This document shows positions 23,201 to 32,271 of a stretch of DNA of 64,000 nt, one piece after another. Every line of letters starts with the position of its first letter. Position 1 is the stretch's first letter. Below the pieces are notes generated by a model. It made no database searches. It was not told where the DNA came from and was given only the letters and a program-made list of their open reading frames with translations. Source of the stretch: Streptomyces griseoflavus. Its GTDB lineage: Bacteria > Actinomycetota > Actinomycetes > Streptomycetales > Streptomycetaceae. A program made the position numbers and the translations under genes. The stretch spans positions 1 through 64,000 of the forward strand of contig NZ_BMUC01000014.1 in the NCBI RefSeq assembly GCF_014649995.1, written 5' to 3'.

Positions 23201-24753
23201 CCACCGCCCCGCCGCGTCCCGCCGGCGACACGACCGCGCCGGCCTCCGTCCGCGACACCCGCAGCGGCAACCTGGCCGAACTGCTGGCGGAGTCCGCCCG
23301 CGCGCACGGCCGGATGGACCGCACCGCCTACATCGACGAGCACGGCGAGCACTCCTTCCGCTCCGTGCACGAGGGAGCCGGCCGGGCCGCCGCGGCGTTC
23401 GCCGCACACGGTCTGGGCCCCGGCTCCCGCGTCCTCGTCGCCCTGCCCGACGGCCTCGACCTGGTCCGGGCGTTCCTGGGCGCCCTGCGCGTCGGCGCGG
23501 TGGCCGTCGTCGTCAACTCGACCTTCCACCCGGACGAGATGGCGCGGGCGGGACGCATCGCCGAGCCCGACGCCGTGGTGGCCACGCCCGAACTCGAAGG
23601 GCTGTTCACCGCGCCGGTGCTGACCCCGGACCGGTTGTCGGGCGACGGCGGCCCGGTGCCGCCGTACGCCGAGTGCGCGCCGGGGACGCCCGCGTACGCC
23701 GCGTTCACCTCGGGCACCACCGGTGACCCCAAGCTGTGCTTCCACACGCACGCCGACGCGGAGGTCCTCGACCAGGCGGCCGGCCGGGCCGTCGGGGTCA
23801 CCGAGGACGACGTCTGCTACTCGGTGCCGCGGATGAACTTCGCCTACGGGCTGGGCAATTCGCTGCTCTTCCCGCTGCTGCGGGGAGCCGCCACCGTGCT
23901 CACCGCCCGGCGGCTCGCCCCGGCCGACTGCCTGGCCCTCCTCGCCCGGCACGGGGTGACCGTCCACTACAGCCAGCCCACCTTCTTCGCGCACATGCTC
24001 ACCCACCCCGGCGCCGAGGAGATCCTCGGCCGGCTGCGGGTGGCGGTGGTCGCCGGGGAGGTGCTGCCCCGGGCACTGGAGCGGCGGCTGCGCCACATCC
24101 TGGGCGAGCGGCTGCTCAACGTGTACGGCACCACCGAGATCGGGCACGCCCTGCTGGCCAACGGAGCCGGGGCGTACCGCGAGTTCACCCTCGGCAGGGT
24201 GCTGGCGCCCTACCGGCTGCGGATCGTCGACGAGGAGGGCCGGCCGGTGGCCGCCGGCACCGAGGGCCGGCTCGAACTGGCCGGGCCCACCATCGGCCCG
24301 GGCGTCGCCCGCGGAAGCGACGTCCCGCTGCGGACGGCACCCGGGGAGTGGTACTCCACCAGCGACGCCGCGACCGCCGACCCCGACGGGTTCGTCACCG
24401 TGCACGGACGCCTGGACGACGTCGAGATCGTCGGCGGGATCAACGTGCACCCCACCGAGATCGAGGACCGGCTCATGGAGCATCCGGCCGTCGAGGAGGC
24501 GGCGGTGTGCTCGGTGCGGCACGACAACGGGGTCTCGGCGCTGCGGGCCTTCGTCGTCCTGCGGGCGGGCGTCGACGCCGTCGCCGCCCAGGACGTGCGG
24601 CAGGAGCTGCTGGCCACCGCCCGCACCACGCTGACCTGGTACAAGGTCCCCGAGGACGTCGTCTTCGTCACCTCCCTGCCCCGCAATCACACCGGCAAGC
24701 TGCTGCGCCGCACGGTCCGCGCGCAGGCGGCCGGCGGTTCCTCCCGGCACTGA
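23197..24753 (+). CDS. Aryl-CoA ligase, (hydroxy)benzoate-CoA ligase type
   Basis: A 518-residue ANL-superfamily enzyme. The ATP loop is AFTSGTTGDPKLCFHTH, followed by CYSVPRMNFAYGLGNSLLFP, which is characteristic of benzoate/4-hydroxybenzoate-CoA ligases. Later come NVYGTTEIGHALL, the hinge DDVEIVGGINVHPTEIED and the catalytic Lys in LPRNHTGKLLRRTV. Its ATG overlaps the chorismatase stop, so the likely substrate is the 3-hydroxybenzoate made there, giving the CoA thioester for later acyl transfer. Confidence 0.9.
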   Translation: MTTAPPRPAGDTTAPASVRDTRSGNLAELLAESARAHGRMDRTAYIDEHGEHSFRSVHEGAGRAAAAFAAHGLGPGSRVLVALPDGLDLVRAFLGALRVGAVAVVVNSTFHPDEMARAGRIAEPDAVVATPELEGLFTAPVLTPDRLSGDGGPVPPYAECAPGTPAYAAFTSGTTGDPKLCFHTHADAEVLDQAAGRAVGVTEDDVCYSVPRMNFAYGLGNSLLFPLLRGAATVLTARRLAPADCLALLARHGVTVHYSQPTFFAHMLTHPGAEEILGRLRVAVVAGEVLPRALERRLRHILGERLLNVYGTTEIGHALLANGAGAYREFTLGRVLAPYRLRIVDEEGRPVAAGTEGRLELAGPTIGPGVARGSDVPLRTAPGEWYSTSDAATADPDGFVTVHGRLDDVEIVGGINVHPTEIEDRLMEHPAVEEAAVCSVRHDNGVSALRAFVVLRAGVDAVAAQDVRQELLATARTTLTWYKVPEDVVFVTSLPRNHTGKLLRRTVRAQAAGGSSRH

Positions 24754-24816
24754 CCCCCGCTGCCCTGCCCCGACCTGCGCGCCGGTTCCTCACGGGTCCG
24801 GCTCCGTCCACCTGGA

Positions 24817-26436
24817 GTGAGAGCGTTGACAACAGCTGACACCGGCACCGCCACGATCGTCTTCGACGGCGAGAGCCTCACCACCGACGCGGTCACCCGT
24901 GTCGCGGAACCCGGAACACCGGTGGGGGTCTGCCCCGACGCCGTGGCCAAGGCGCGCAAGAGCCGCGCGATGCTGGAGGACCTGGCCGGACAGAACATCC
25001 CCATCTACGGCGTGACCACGGGCTACGGCGAGATGATCTACATGCAGATCGACAAGTCGAAAGAGGTCGAACTGCAGACGAACCTGGTGCGCAGTCACAG
25101 CGCCGGGGTGGGACCGCTGTTCGCCGAGGACGAGTCCCGGGCCATCATGGCGGCGCGTCTGAACACCCTCGCCAAGGGGTACTCCGCGGTGCGGCCCGAG
25201 ATCCTGGACCGCCTGGCCCTGTACCTGAACGAGGGCATCACCCCGGCGATACCGGAGATCGGCTCCCTCGGCGCCAGCGGTGACCTGGTCCCGCTCTCCC
25301 ACCTCGCCGGCACGCTCATCGGCGAGGGGCACGTGCTGCGCGACGGCAAGCGCCGGGAGACGGGCCGGGTGCTCGGCGAACTGGGCATCACCCCGCTCCA
25401 GCTGCGCTTCAAGGAGGGCCTGGCGCTGATCAACGGCACCTCCGCCATGACGGGGCTGGGCTCGCTGGTGGTGGAGCGGGCGTTCACCCAGGTGCGCCAG
25501 GCGGAGATGGTCTCGGGCCTGCTCAACGACGTACTGCGGGGTTCCAGGAGCCCGTTCCTGGCCGAGGGCCACGACGTCGCCCGGCCGCACCGGGGCCAGA
25601 TCGACTCGGCGGCCAACATGCGGACCCTCCTCGCGGGCAGCCGCCTGGCCCTGGACCACGCGGACCTGCGCCGCGAACTGGAGAAGGCCAGGGAGGGCGG
25701 CGCGGACGTCCAGCGCACCGAGGTGTACCTGCAGAAGGCGTACACGCTGCGTGCCGTGCCGCAGATCCTCGGAGCGGTCCGGGACACGCTCGGGCACGCC
25801 CGGGAGCGGCTGGAGACCGAACTCAACTCCGCCAACGACAACCCGCTGTTCTTCGAGGGCGAGGAGATCTTCCACGGGGCGAACTTCCACGGCCAGCCGA
25901 TCGCGTTCGTCATGGACTTCACCACGATCGCGCTCACCCAGCTCGGGGTGCTGGCCGAACGGCAGGTCAACCGGCTCCTCAACCGGCATCTCAGCTACGG
26001 CCTGCCGGAGTTCCTCGTCGCCGCCGACCCTGGCCTGAACTGCGGTTTCGCCGGCGCGAACTACCCGGCGACGGCGCTGGTGGCGGAGAACCGGACCATC
26101 GGACCCGCCAGCACCCAGAGCGTGCCGTCCAACGGCGACAACCAGGACGTCGTCAGCATGGGCCTGATCGCCGCCCGCAACGCCCGCCGGGTGCTGCAGA
26201 ACAACCACCGCATCCTCGCGGTGGAGTTCCTCGCCGCGGCCCAGGCCGTGGACGTGTCGCGCCGGTACGCCGACCTGAGCCCGGCCAGCCAGGTCACCTA
26301 CGACACGGTGCGGTCCCTGGTGCCCGCCCTGGGCGTGGACCGCTACATGGCCGACGACATCGAGCTGATCGCCGCGGCGCTGTCGCGGGGCGAGTTCCTG
26401 CAGTCCCTGCTCCGGGAGGGAATCGCTCTGCGCTGA
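24817..26436 (+). CDS. MIO-dependent tyrosine 2,3-aminomutase (SgcC4-like)
   Basis: A 539-residue member of the histidine/phenylalanine ammonia-lyase family. It carries the Ala-Ser-Gly triad (residues 153-155, GSLGASGDLVPLSH) that cyclises to the MIO cofactor, Tyr64 in IPIYGVTTGYGE, and SANDNPLFF and NGDNQDVVSMG motifs. Sequence and length match the C-1027 aminomutase SgcC4 closely as I recall it, including His94 (LVRSHSAG) where SgcC4 contacts the tyrosine hydroxyl. The expected product is beta-tyrosine. GTG at 24817 gives the SgcC4 length; a TTG at 24826 with GGAG eight bases ahead is an alternative. Last gene of the operon before a 16-bp-stem terminator. Confidence 0.92.
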   Translation: MRALTTADTGTATIVFDGESLTTDAVTRVAEPGTPVGVCPDAVAKARKSRAMLEDLAGQNIPIYGVTTGYGEMIYMQIDKSKEVELQTNLVRSHSAGVGPLFAEDESRAIMAARLNTLAKGYSAVRPEILDRLALYLNEGITPAIPEIGSLGASGDLVPLSHLAGTLIGEGHVLRDGKRRETGRVLGELGITPLQLRFKEGLALINGTSAMTGLGSLVVERAFTQVRQAEMVSGLLNDVLRGSRSPFLAEGHDVARPHRGQIDSAANMRTLLAGSRLALDHADLRRELEKAREGGADVQRTEVYLQKAYTLRAVPQILGAVRDTLGHARERLETELNSANDNPLFFEGEEIFHGANFHGQPIAFVMDFTTIALTQLGVLAERQVNRLLNRHLSYGLPEFLVAADPGLNCGFAGANYPATALVAENRTIGPASTQSVPSNGDNQDVVSMGLIAARNARRVLQNNHRILAVEFLAAAQAVDVSRRYADLSPASQVTYDTVRSLVPALGVDRYMADDIELIAAALSRGEFLQSLLREGIALR

Positions 26437-26450
26437 CCCGGCGAGACGAC

Positions 26451-26493
26451 GGCGTGGGGGGCGGTGAACGGAACGTGCACCGCCCCCCACGCC
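26451..26493 (+). terminator. Terminator after the aminomutase gene
   Basis: A perfect 16-bp stem (GGCGTGGGGGGCGGTG and complement) with an 11-nt loop lies 15 bp after the aminomutase stop. Confidence 0.85.
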
Positions 26494-26569
26494 GTGCCCG
26501 GGGGCCTCTCCACGGCCCCGTGACCACCGCACGTCCTTTCCGTACTCATCCCTCCGTGAAAGGCACGCC

Positions 26570-27556
26570 ATGACGCAACTGACGCAACGTCCTCCCGTGG
26601 ACGCCCCCGGCCGGCAGGCACCCGCCCCGCCGGAGCCCTCGTTCTTCTTCAACGGCCACGCCCCCCGGCGGCGGACGCTGGTCGCCGTGGTCAGCGCGCT
26701 GTTCGGCTTCGCCCTGACGGTGGTGTGGTCGGCGGAGTTCGTCGACAGCACCATCGGTGACAACGTCGCCGACACCCTGCTCGGCCACCACGCCAAGGAC
26801 ACCCCCATCGGCGGTGTCCTGGCCGGCCTGGCGTTCGCCGTGGCCACCGGCATCGCCGGCACGTTCACGGCCTGCAACGTCGCCGTGTTCAGCGCGCTCG
26901 CCCCGCTGGCGGGCGGGCCCTCCTCCGCGCGGCGGCGGCTGGTCGCGGCTCTCCAGCCGCTGAGCAGGCTCGCCCTGGGCGCGGTCGCCGTGTCGGCGCT
27001 GTACGGGGCGCTCGTGGCGGTGGTCGGCACCGGTATGCCGCAGTTCGACGAGAGCGCGCCGGGCGGCGGACTGTCCGGCCGCCTGATCCAGGCGATGGTG
27101 GTGTACGGGCTCATCGGCGTGGCCATGCTGGTGCTCGGGCTGTCCTCGCTGGGGGTGGTGAAGGACCCGCTGGCGCGGATCTCGCGGCGCTACCCCGGCG
27201 CGCCGATGCTGTTCATGGGCGCCCTGATCGGGGCGTTCCTCGTCGGACGCCCGTTCCCGTTGTTCCGGCAGCTGTTCCGGGACGCGGCCGAGAGCGGCAA
27301 CCTGGTCTACGGGGCGGCGGCGTTCGTGCTGCAGACGCTCGGCAACCTGGTCGTCGTGGCGGCGCTGTTCCTCCTGGTGACGGTCGTCTTCGGCCAGCGG
27401 CTGCAGCGCTGGCTGACGGCCCGGCCGAGCCGCGCGTCGGCGCTGATGGCGGCGGCCTTCATCGCCGCCGGCGTCTTCATGATCCTGTACTGGGACCTGC
27501 GGATCCTGGCCCGCCGTGACCTGATCTGGTACCCGATGGCGCCCTGGGCCCACTGA
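26570..27556 (+). CDS. Polytopic membrane protein of unknown function
   Basis: A 328-residue protein with about seven hydrophobic helices after a Pro-rich cytoplasmic start. Notable segments are IAGTFTACNVAVFSALAPLA, with a Cys in a small-residue helix recalling DsbD/CcdA-type thiol carriers, and APMLFMGALIGAFLVGRPF. A charged extracytoplasmic loop lies between. No paired Cys is present, so electron transfer of the DsbD kind is not supported. It stands alone between two terminators inside the enediyne cluster, so transport or resistance is possible. Confidence 0.65.
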   Translation: MTQLTQRPPVDAPGRQAPAPPEPSFFFNGHAPRRRTLVAVVSALFGFALTVVWSAEFVDSTIGDNVADTLLGHHAKDTPIGGVLAGLAFAVATGIAGTFTACNVAVFSALAPLAGGPSSARRRLVAALQPLSRLALGAVAVSALYGALVAVVGTGMPQFDESAPGGGLSGRLIQAMVVYGLIGVAMLVLGLSSLGVVKDPLARISRRYPGAPMLFMGALIGAFLVGRPFPLFRQLFRDAAESGNLVYGAAAFVLQTLGNLVVVAALFLLVTVVFGQRLQRWLTARPSRASALMAAAFIAAGVFMILYWDLRILARRDLIWYPMAPWAH

Positions 27557-27564
27557 GGCGGACG

Positions 27565-27617
27565 GGAACACGGATCGGCCGGGTGCGCGCCACGCGCACC
27601 CGGCCGATCCGTGTTCC
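27565..27617. terminator. Bidirectional terminator with 25-bp perfect stem
   Basis: Arms 27565-27589 and 27593-27617 (beginning GGAACACGGATCGGCCGGGT) with a 3-nt loop lie between the convergent membrane-protein and MFS genes. Confidence 0.92.
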
Positions 27618-27634
27618 GGAGAAGGCCCGCGGGG

Positions 27635-29287
27635 TCAGACCCCGGCCTTCTGCGCCGGCTCGCTCCCGGCCGCGTTCCCGGCCTCGGACACGCCCTCGGG
27701 GGCGGTCTCGCCCTCGGGCCCGGTCCCGTCCTCGGGGGCGGTCCCGGTCTCCGCCGCGGGCTCCTCCTGGCCGACCGGCGGGATGTGCCGCATCAGGACG
27801 ACGAAGAAGACGCCGACGACGGCGATGAGGACCGCGCTGACCGCGGCCACCGTGTGCAGGCCGCCGGTGAAGGCCACCCGCACGGGCTCCAGCAGCGACT
27901 CGGCGACCGGTCCGGGCAGCGTGTCGGCGGCGGCCGCGGCACCGGCGACACTGTCGCGGGCGGCGTCGGCGGCGCTCTCCGGCACACCCGCCGGGAGGGT
28001 GCCGGCGATGTCGTCCCGGTAGACGGCCAGGCCCAGGGTGCCCAGGGTCGCCACACCGAAGGCGGCACCGAACTCGTTGCTCATCTGGGACAGGGCCCCG
28101 GCCGAGCCGGCCTTCTCCGCCGGGACGGTTCCCACGACCATGTTCGTGCCCAGCGCCACGATCGGGGCGCCGCAGAAGGAGAAGACGGCGAACCCGGCGA
28201 CCAGGACGGCCGTGCCGGAACCGGCGTCGAGCTGGGTGAAGGTGAGCAGGACGGCGGTCACGCCCGCGATGCCGGCGCCGATGACGTACGCGGGACGGAC
28301 CTTGCGGGCGATGATCGGGCAGACGGCGAAGGAGACGGTCGCCGCGGCCATGCCGGGCAGCATCCCGAGGCCCGCCTTGAACGGGGACATCCCCTGGGCG
28401 GCCTGGAAGTACTGGGTCATGAAGAGCATGACCACCCCGCCGATGAGGCTGTACGCGAGCAGGCTGAGCAGCGCGGCGGTGAACCGGACGTGGGTGAACA
28501 GCCTGACGTCGAGGAGCGGGTCGCTCAGCCGGCGCTGGCGCTGGACGAACAGCACACCCACGACGAGGCCCGCGACCAGCACGGCGGTCGGGAGCGCCTC
28601 GAAGCCGTCGCGGGCGATCTCCTTGACGCCGAAGATGACCGGGACGGTGCTGCCCAGGCTCAGCAGGACGCTCGCCGGGTCGAGACGGCCGGCCCCCGGG
28701 TTCTTGAACTCGGGCAGCACGCGCGGGCCGACGATCAGGATGAGCACCATGACCGGCACGCCGATCAGGAACAGCGACCCCCACCAGAAGTACTCCAGCA
28801 TCACACCGCCGAGCAGCGGGCCGACGATGGCGCCGATGGTGAAGCAGCTGGCCCACAGACTGATGGCGACCGTGCGCTGCTTGGCGTCCTGGAACATGGT
28901 GGTGATGAGCGCCAGGGTGGACGGCGTCAGGGCGGCGCCGGCGATGCCCAGGAGGACGCGCGCGGTGATGAGCATGCCCGGACTGGTGGCGAAGGCGGCC
29001 ATCAGGGAGGCGGCACCGAACGCGGCCGAGCCGATCAGCAGCAGCTTGCGGCGGCCGATGCGGTCACCGAGGGTTCCCATGGTGACCAGGAAACCGGCCA
29101 CCATGAAGCCGTAGATGTCCATGATCCACAGCTGCTGTGTGGAGTCGGCGCCGAGATCCGCGCTCAGATGCGGCAGCGCCAGGAGGAGTACGAAGACGTC
29201 GAGGGCCACGAGGAGGGTGGGCAGGGCGAGGATGCCCAGCCCGATCCACTCCTTCCGCCCGGCTTTGGGAGCACCGCCTGCAGTCAT
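27635..29287 (-). CDS. MFS efflux pump, 14-TM DHA2 type (SgcB-like)
   Basis: A 550-residue transporter. It begins LPTLLVALDVFVLLLALPHL, has motif A MGTLGDRIGRRKLLLIG and motif C GAIVGPLLGGVMLEYFWWGS, and ends in an acidic Glu/Thr-rich tail after RHIPPVGQEE. Pumps of this type (SgcB) accompany enediyne chromoproteins and are thought to export the chromophore or complex. It is divergent from the apoprotein gene, which supports that role. ATG at 29287; the 41-codon upstream frame is not family-like. Confidence 0.9.
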   Translation of the reverse strand: MTAGGAPKAGRKEWIGLGILALPTLLVALDVFVLLLALPHLSADLGADSTQQLWIMDIYGFMVAGFLVTMGTLGDRIGRRKLLLIGSAAFGAASLMAAFATSPGMLITARVLLGIAGAALTPSTLALITTMFQDAKQRTVAISLWASCFTIGAIVGPLLGGVMLEYFWWGSLFLIGVPVMVLILIVGPRVLPEFKNPGAGRLDPASVLLSLGSTVPVIFGVKEIARDGFEALPTAVLVAGLVVGVLFVQRQRRLSDPLLDVRLFTHVRFTAALLSLLAYSLIGGVVMLFMTQYFQAAQGMSPFKAGLGMLPGMAAATVSFAVCPIIARKVRPAYVIGAGIAGVTAVLLTFTQLDAGSGTAVLVAGFAVFSFCGAPIVALGTNMVVGTVPAEKAGSAGALSQMSNEFGAAFGVATLGTLGLAVYRDDIAGTLPAGVPESAADAARDSVAGAAAAADTLPGPVAESLLEPVRVAFTGGLHTVAAVSAVLIAVVGVFFVVLMRHIPPVGQEEPAAETGTAPEDGTGPEGETAPEGVSEAGNAAGSEPAQKAGV

Positions 29288-29590
29288 GTGCCTGTTACTT
29301 CCCCTCGTCGTGGGTGGTGCGCGTGTGGGTGGGGTGGTGCCGGCGGGGAGAGGCACGGGTGTGCGTCCGCCCCCGCGGCGTGCCCGTGCGCGTGCTGCCG
29401 TCGGGCCCACCTGTCACCGTCCTCCGGAGCCGGCCGGGCCCGCATCTCTCTGCGTGCGGAACTCGTATGCGGAATCCGCGAGTTGCATGAAGCAACTTGG
29501 AAGATGCCCAGGCCGGAGCGGGGCCCGTAACTTCATGGACACGGCAGCCGGAACGCCCGGCTCACTTCACGACCCGCAGGGAGTCAGGAC
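29288..29590. other. Divergent promoter region of efflux pump and apoprotein
   Basis: 303 bp with the cluster motif at 29492-29507, overlapped by a small palindrome GTTGC-ATGAA-GCAAC (29482-29496). The left part is G/T-rich (tandem GTGTGGGTGGGG-like). No gene is seen. Confidence 0.5.
29492..29507 (+). promoter_or_regulatory. Cluster motif site, apoprotein promoter
   Basis: GCAA-CTTG-GAAGATGC, a full match to the nine-site consensus GCAW-N4-GAAGATGC, reads toward the apoprotein gene with its end 83 bp before the start codon. Confidence 0.7.
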
Positions 29591-30037
29591 ATGACCGCCA
29601 AGAACAAGCTCGGCCTCATCACCCGCGTCGGCGCCACCGCGGCCCTCGCGATAGGGCTGGGTGTCGCAGTCGTCCCGAGCGCCTCGGCGACGGCCACGGC
29701 CCCGGTCGTCTCGGTCACGCCCGCCACGGGACTCGCCGACGGCACCACCGTCGCCCTCAAGGCGACGGGGCTGACGCCGGGGACCGTCTACCACGTGGGC
29801 CAGTGCGCCTTCGTCGACGGCGGCCAGTACGGCTGCAACAAGGCCACCGCCCTCGACGTCGTGGCCGACTCCGCCGGCAGCGTCAACACGAAGATCGTCG
29901 TGAACCGCACCTTCCAGGCCGTGGTCGGCTCCGCCACCACCCCGTGGGGCACGGTGGACTGCAAGGTCACCGCCTGCCAGGTCGGCCTGGGCAGCGACAA
30001 GGGGGAGGGCGGCGGCCAGGCGATCACCTTCTCCTGA
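29591..30037 (+). CDS. Secreted enediyne-binding apoprotein (macromomycin/neocarzinostatin family)
   Basis: A 148-residue precursor. The signal peptide (AALAIGLGVAVVPSASA region) precedes a mature part of about 112 residues starting near APVVSVTPATGLADGTTVAL. The Ig-like seven-strand fold of this family is marked by TPGTVYHVGQCAFVDGG, GC pairing with QCA (first disulfide), FQAVVGSATTPWGTVDC with KVTACQVGLGSD (second disulfide), and the final GQAITFS. It matches my recollection of macromomycin/auromomycin better than C-1027 or kedarcidin. These proteins carry, stabilise and detoxify a nine-membered enediyne chromophore outside the cell. Neighbouring SgcB-, SgcC4-, SgcF- and SgcG-like genes agree. 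Confidence 0.93.
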   Translation: MTAKNKLGLITRVGATAALAIGLGVAVVPSASATATAPVVSVTPATGLADGTTVALKATGLTPGTVYHVGQCAFVDGGQYGCNKATALDVVADSAGSVNTKIVVNRTFQAVVGSATTPWGTVDCKVTACQVGLGSDKGEGGGQAITFS

Positions 30038-30130
30038 TCCACGGCCGCCCGCCGACGTGCGGCCGGCCCACCACCGCGGCTCTCCGTCCCCCCGCGCCGC
30101 CCCTCCCCTCCGGGCAGGCGCGGGCAGGGG

Positions 30131-30173
30131 CGGGGAGCCGCTGCCGGTGAGGGCCGGGGAGCCGCTGCCGGTG
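30131..30173 (+). repeat. Tandem 19-bp direct repeat
   Basis: CGGGGAGCCGCTGCCGGTG occurs at 30131-30149 and again at 30155-30173 (24-bp period) in the gap between the apoprotein stop and the convergent small ORF. No function is evident. Confidence 0.6.
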
Positions 30174-30182
30174 GGGGACTGA

Positions 30183-30455
30183 TCAGGGACGACAGCCGCG
30201 CCGGCGCCGCACCGGACGCGGCCGGTTCCGTACGGGGCAGGGCGGGCCCGCCGCGGGCCCGGGAGCCTTCGAGGGCTCCGAGTACTCCGGGGCGCCTGGG
30301 GGTTGCGGAAGCTCCAGGGACTCAGGGGCCTCGGCGGCGTCCGGGGCCTTTGGGGTGTCCGGCAGGCCGATGTCGAAGCTGCGCCAGGCCCAGGCCCAGG
30401 CCGCGGCCCGCAGGAAGGCCCCGTCGTCGGGACGGGCGGCGGGCGGCACGGTCAT
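30183..30455 (-). CDS. Small coupled protein after the SDR gene
   Basis: A 90-residue frame whose ATG overlaps the SDR stop (ATGA). It starts MTVPPAARPDDGAFLRAAAW and continues AWAWRSFDIGLPDTPKAPDA, then becomes Pro/Glu-rich and ends in a basic tail. The Trp-rich helix is its only feature. The coupling and G/C third positions favour a real gene, but the low-complexity second half weakens this. Function unknown. Confidence 0.4.
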   Translation of the reverse strand: MTVPPAARPDDGAFLRAAAWAWAWRSFDIGLPDTPKAPDAAEAPESLELPQPPGAPEYSEPSKAPGPAAGPPCPVRNRPRPVRRRRGCRP

Positions 30456-31402
30456 CCCCCGGCCTTCGCCGGCGGGCCGCCGGCCGCGGGACGGGACGGC
30501 GCGAGGCCGTAGTGGACACCGGTCAGCGTCTCCGACAGCTCCCACAGGCGCACCTGCGCCAGGGTGTCGCGGGAGACACGGCTGGAGGCAGCGGGAGCCG
30601 GCGCGCCCCGGCTCTCGAACCGTTCACCCGGCCCGAGGTACGTCCCTCCCCGCAGGAGCGGGTCGGTGGCGGCCCGCAGCACCGGCCCGGCCGCCCGCTC
30701 GGGCGGCTGCGCCAGCAGCCGCAGCGCGACCCGGCTCACCGGACGCAGCCACCCCGGCGCCTCCCCCTGCCACAGGGCGGTCGCCGACAGACCCGGATGC
30801 GCGGCGACGGAGAGGGTCTCGGCGCCGCCGGCGGCCAGCCGCCGCTCCAGCTCCCGGGCGAACATCAGGTTCGCCAGCTTCGACCGTCCGTAGGCGTGCA
30901 GCGAGCGGTGACCGCTCGTGGCCCGGGCCGCCGACGCGTCCGGCGCGCCCCGGCCGGCGCGGTGGGCGAGGCTGGACACCGTCACCACCCGGGATCCCGG
31001 GACCCCGTGCATCAGGTCCAGCAGCAGCCCGGTCAGGGCGAAGTGCCCCAGGTGGTTGACGCCGAAGTGGGACTCGAAGCCGTCGTCCGTCGCCGGACGG
31101 GAGGGGAACATCACCCCCGCGTTGTTCACCAGCAGGTCCAGCCGCCCGTGCCGGTGCCGTACCTCGTCCGCGGCCCGGCGCACCGAGTCCAGCGAGGCGA
31201 GATCGAGGGGGAGCACCTCGGTGCTCCCCGCGATACGGGCGGCGGCCGCCCTGCCCCGCTCGGTACTGCGGCAGGCCAGGACGACGTGCGCGCCGCGCCC
31301 GGCGAGCAGCCGGGCGACCTCGAGACCCAGGCCGCCGCTGCCGCCGGTGACCAGGGCCGTCCTGCCGTTCTGGCCGGGAACGCCGGCCGGGGACCAGTCC
31401 AC
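30452..31402 (-). CDS. Short-chain dehydrogenase/reductase (extended, retinol-dehydrogenase-like)
   Basis: A 316-residue NAD(P)-dependent oxidoreductase. The cofactor motif is TALVTGGSGGLGLEVARLLA, with NNAGVMFPS, catalytic Ser in VVTVSSLAHRAG and the YGRSKLAN Tyr/Lys pair. The longer SDRs of this type act on lipophilic ketones/alcohols. GTG at 31402 follows GAGGAGGACTCAC. It lies downstream of the CMD-family gene in a leftward operon and may tailor a cluster intermediate. Confidence 0.88.
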   Translation of the reverse strand: MDWSPAGVPGQNGRTALVTGGSGGLGLEVARLLAGRGAHVVLACRSTERGRAAAARIAGSTEVLPLDLASLDSVRRAADEVRHRHGRLDLLVNNAGVMFPSRPATDDGFESHFGVNHLGHFALTGLLLDLMHGVPGSRVVTVSSLAHRAGRGAPDASAARATSGHRSLHAYGRSKLANLMFARELERRLAAGGAETLSVAAHPGLSATALWQGEAPGWLRPVSRVALRLLAQPPERAAGPVLRAATDPLLRGGTYLGPGERFESRGAPAPAASSRVSRDTLAQVRLWELSETLTGVHYGLAPSRPAAGGPPAKAGG

Positions 31403-31439
31403 GTGAGTCCTCCTCGGGTGGTGGCGGCGGCACGGGACG

Positions 31440-31982
31440 TCAGGCCGCGGCCCCGTAGCCGTGCCGGACGATGCGGTCCGCCGAGATGTCGTAGTAGGCC
31501 GGGTCGGCGGGCACGTCGGTGGCCAGGCCGCTGACATAGCGGTTGTACATGCAGAACGCCGCCGCGATCAGCACCGTGTCGTGCAGGTGGGCGTCGGTGG
31601 CGCCCTCGGCGCGGGCGGCGCGGACCGCCTCGTCGGAGACGGGACGGGCGTGGGCCCGCACCTCGGCGGCGATCCGCAGCAGGCTCTTCACCAGCGCGGA
31701 GACGGGGGCGCCCTCCGGGTCGGCGAGGACCGCCGCCACCACACCGGCGCCGCCCTCCAGCTGGGCGGCGGCGAACGCGCTGTGGGAACGGGCGCAGAAC
31801 GGCGTGCCGTTGAGGTGCGAGACGTAGGCGGCGATCAGTTCGCGCTCACCGCGGGTCAGCGGGGAGTCGCCGCTGCGCAGCAACGTCTCCGCGAGCTGGT
31901 TCAGCGGGGCGCCGGTGTCGGGACGCTGGACCATCAGGCCACTGATGCCGGGCAGGTCGTTGTCGAGCGCGATGTGCGTCAT
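31440..31982 (-). CDS. Carboxymuconolactone-decarboxylase/AhpD-like protein
   Basis: A 180-residue helical protein of the CMD/AhpD family. The core SHLNGTPFCARSHSAFAAAQ has one Cys followed by His four residues later (CARSH), with ERELIAAYV before it. A second half ends in HDTVLIAAAFCMYNRYVSGL. AhpD peroxidases use CxxC; only a single Cys is present in the helix here, so peroxidase activity is uncertain. It is the first gene of the leftward SDR operon and divergent from an MFS gene. Confidence 0.8.
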   Translation of the reverse strand: MTHIALDNDLPGISGLMVQRPDTGAPLNQLAETLLRSGDSPLTRGERELIAAYVSHLNGTPFCARSHSAFAAAQLEGGAGVVAAVLADPEGAPVSALVKSLLRIAAEVRAHARPVSDEAVRAARAEGATDAHLHDTVLIAAAFCMYNRYVSGLATDVPADPAYYDISADRIVRHGYGAAA

Positions 31983-32271
31983 CGCTGCACCCCTTTTGTC
32001 TGGTGGGTTCGGTGGGGGCCATCGTCGGCAGCGGGGTGCGGGGCGGCCAACTCCGAGGGTGCGCAACCGTACGGGGGCGCGGCGGGCGGCCGGCAGGTGC
32101 GCACGCCGGGAGTTGGCCGGAGCCCCCGCCGCTTCCCACGATGGGCACCCACCGGCCGCCGCAGCGGCCGGTGCCGCCCCGTCCACCGTCCGCCCCGGCC
32201 CCGCACCCACGCGGCAGGGCCGTCGGCGGGTCACGTTCCACGGCCGCGCCGACGCGGTCCGAAGGAGTCCC

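Noticed and set aside
26570-27556. DsbD/CcdA thiol-disulfide carrier
   Set aside because: Only one intramembrane Cys is visible; the paired cysteines needed for electron transfer are missing.
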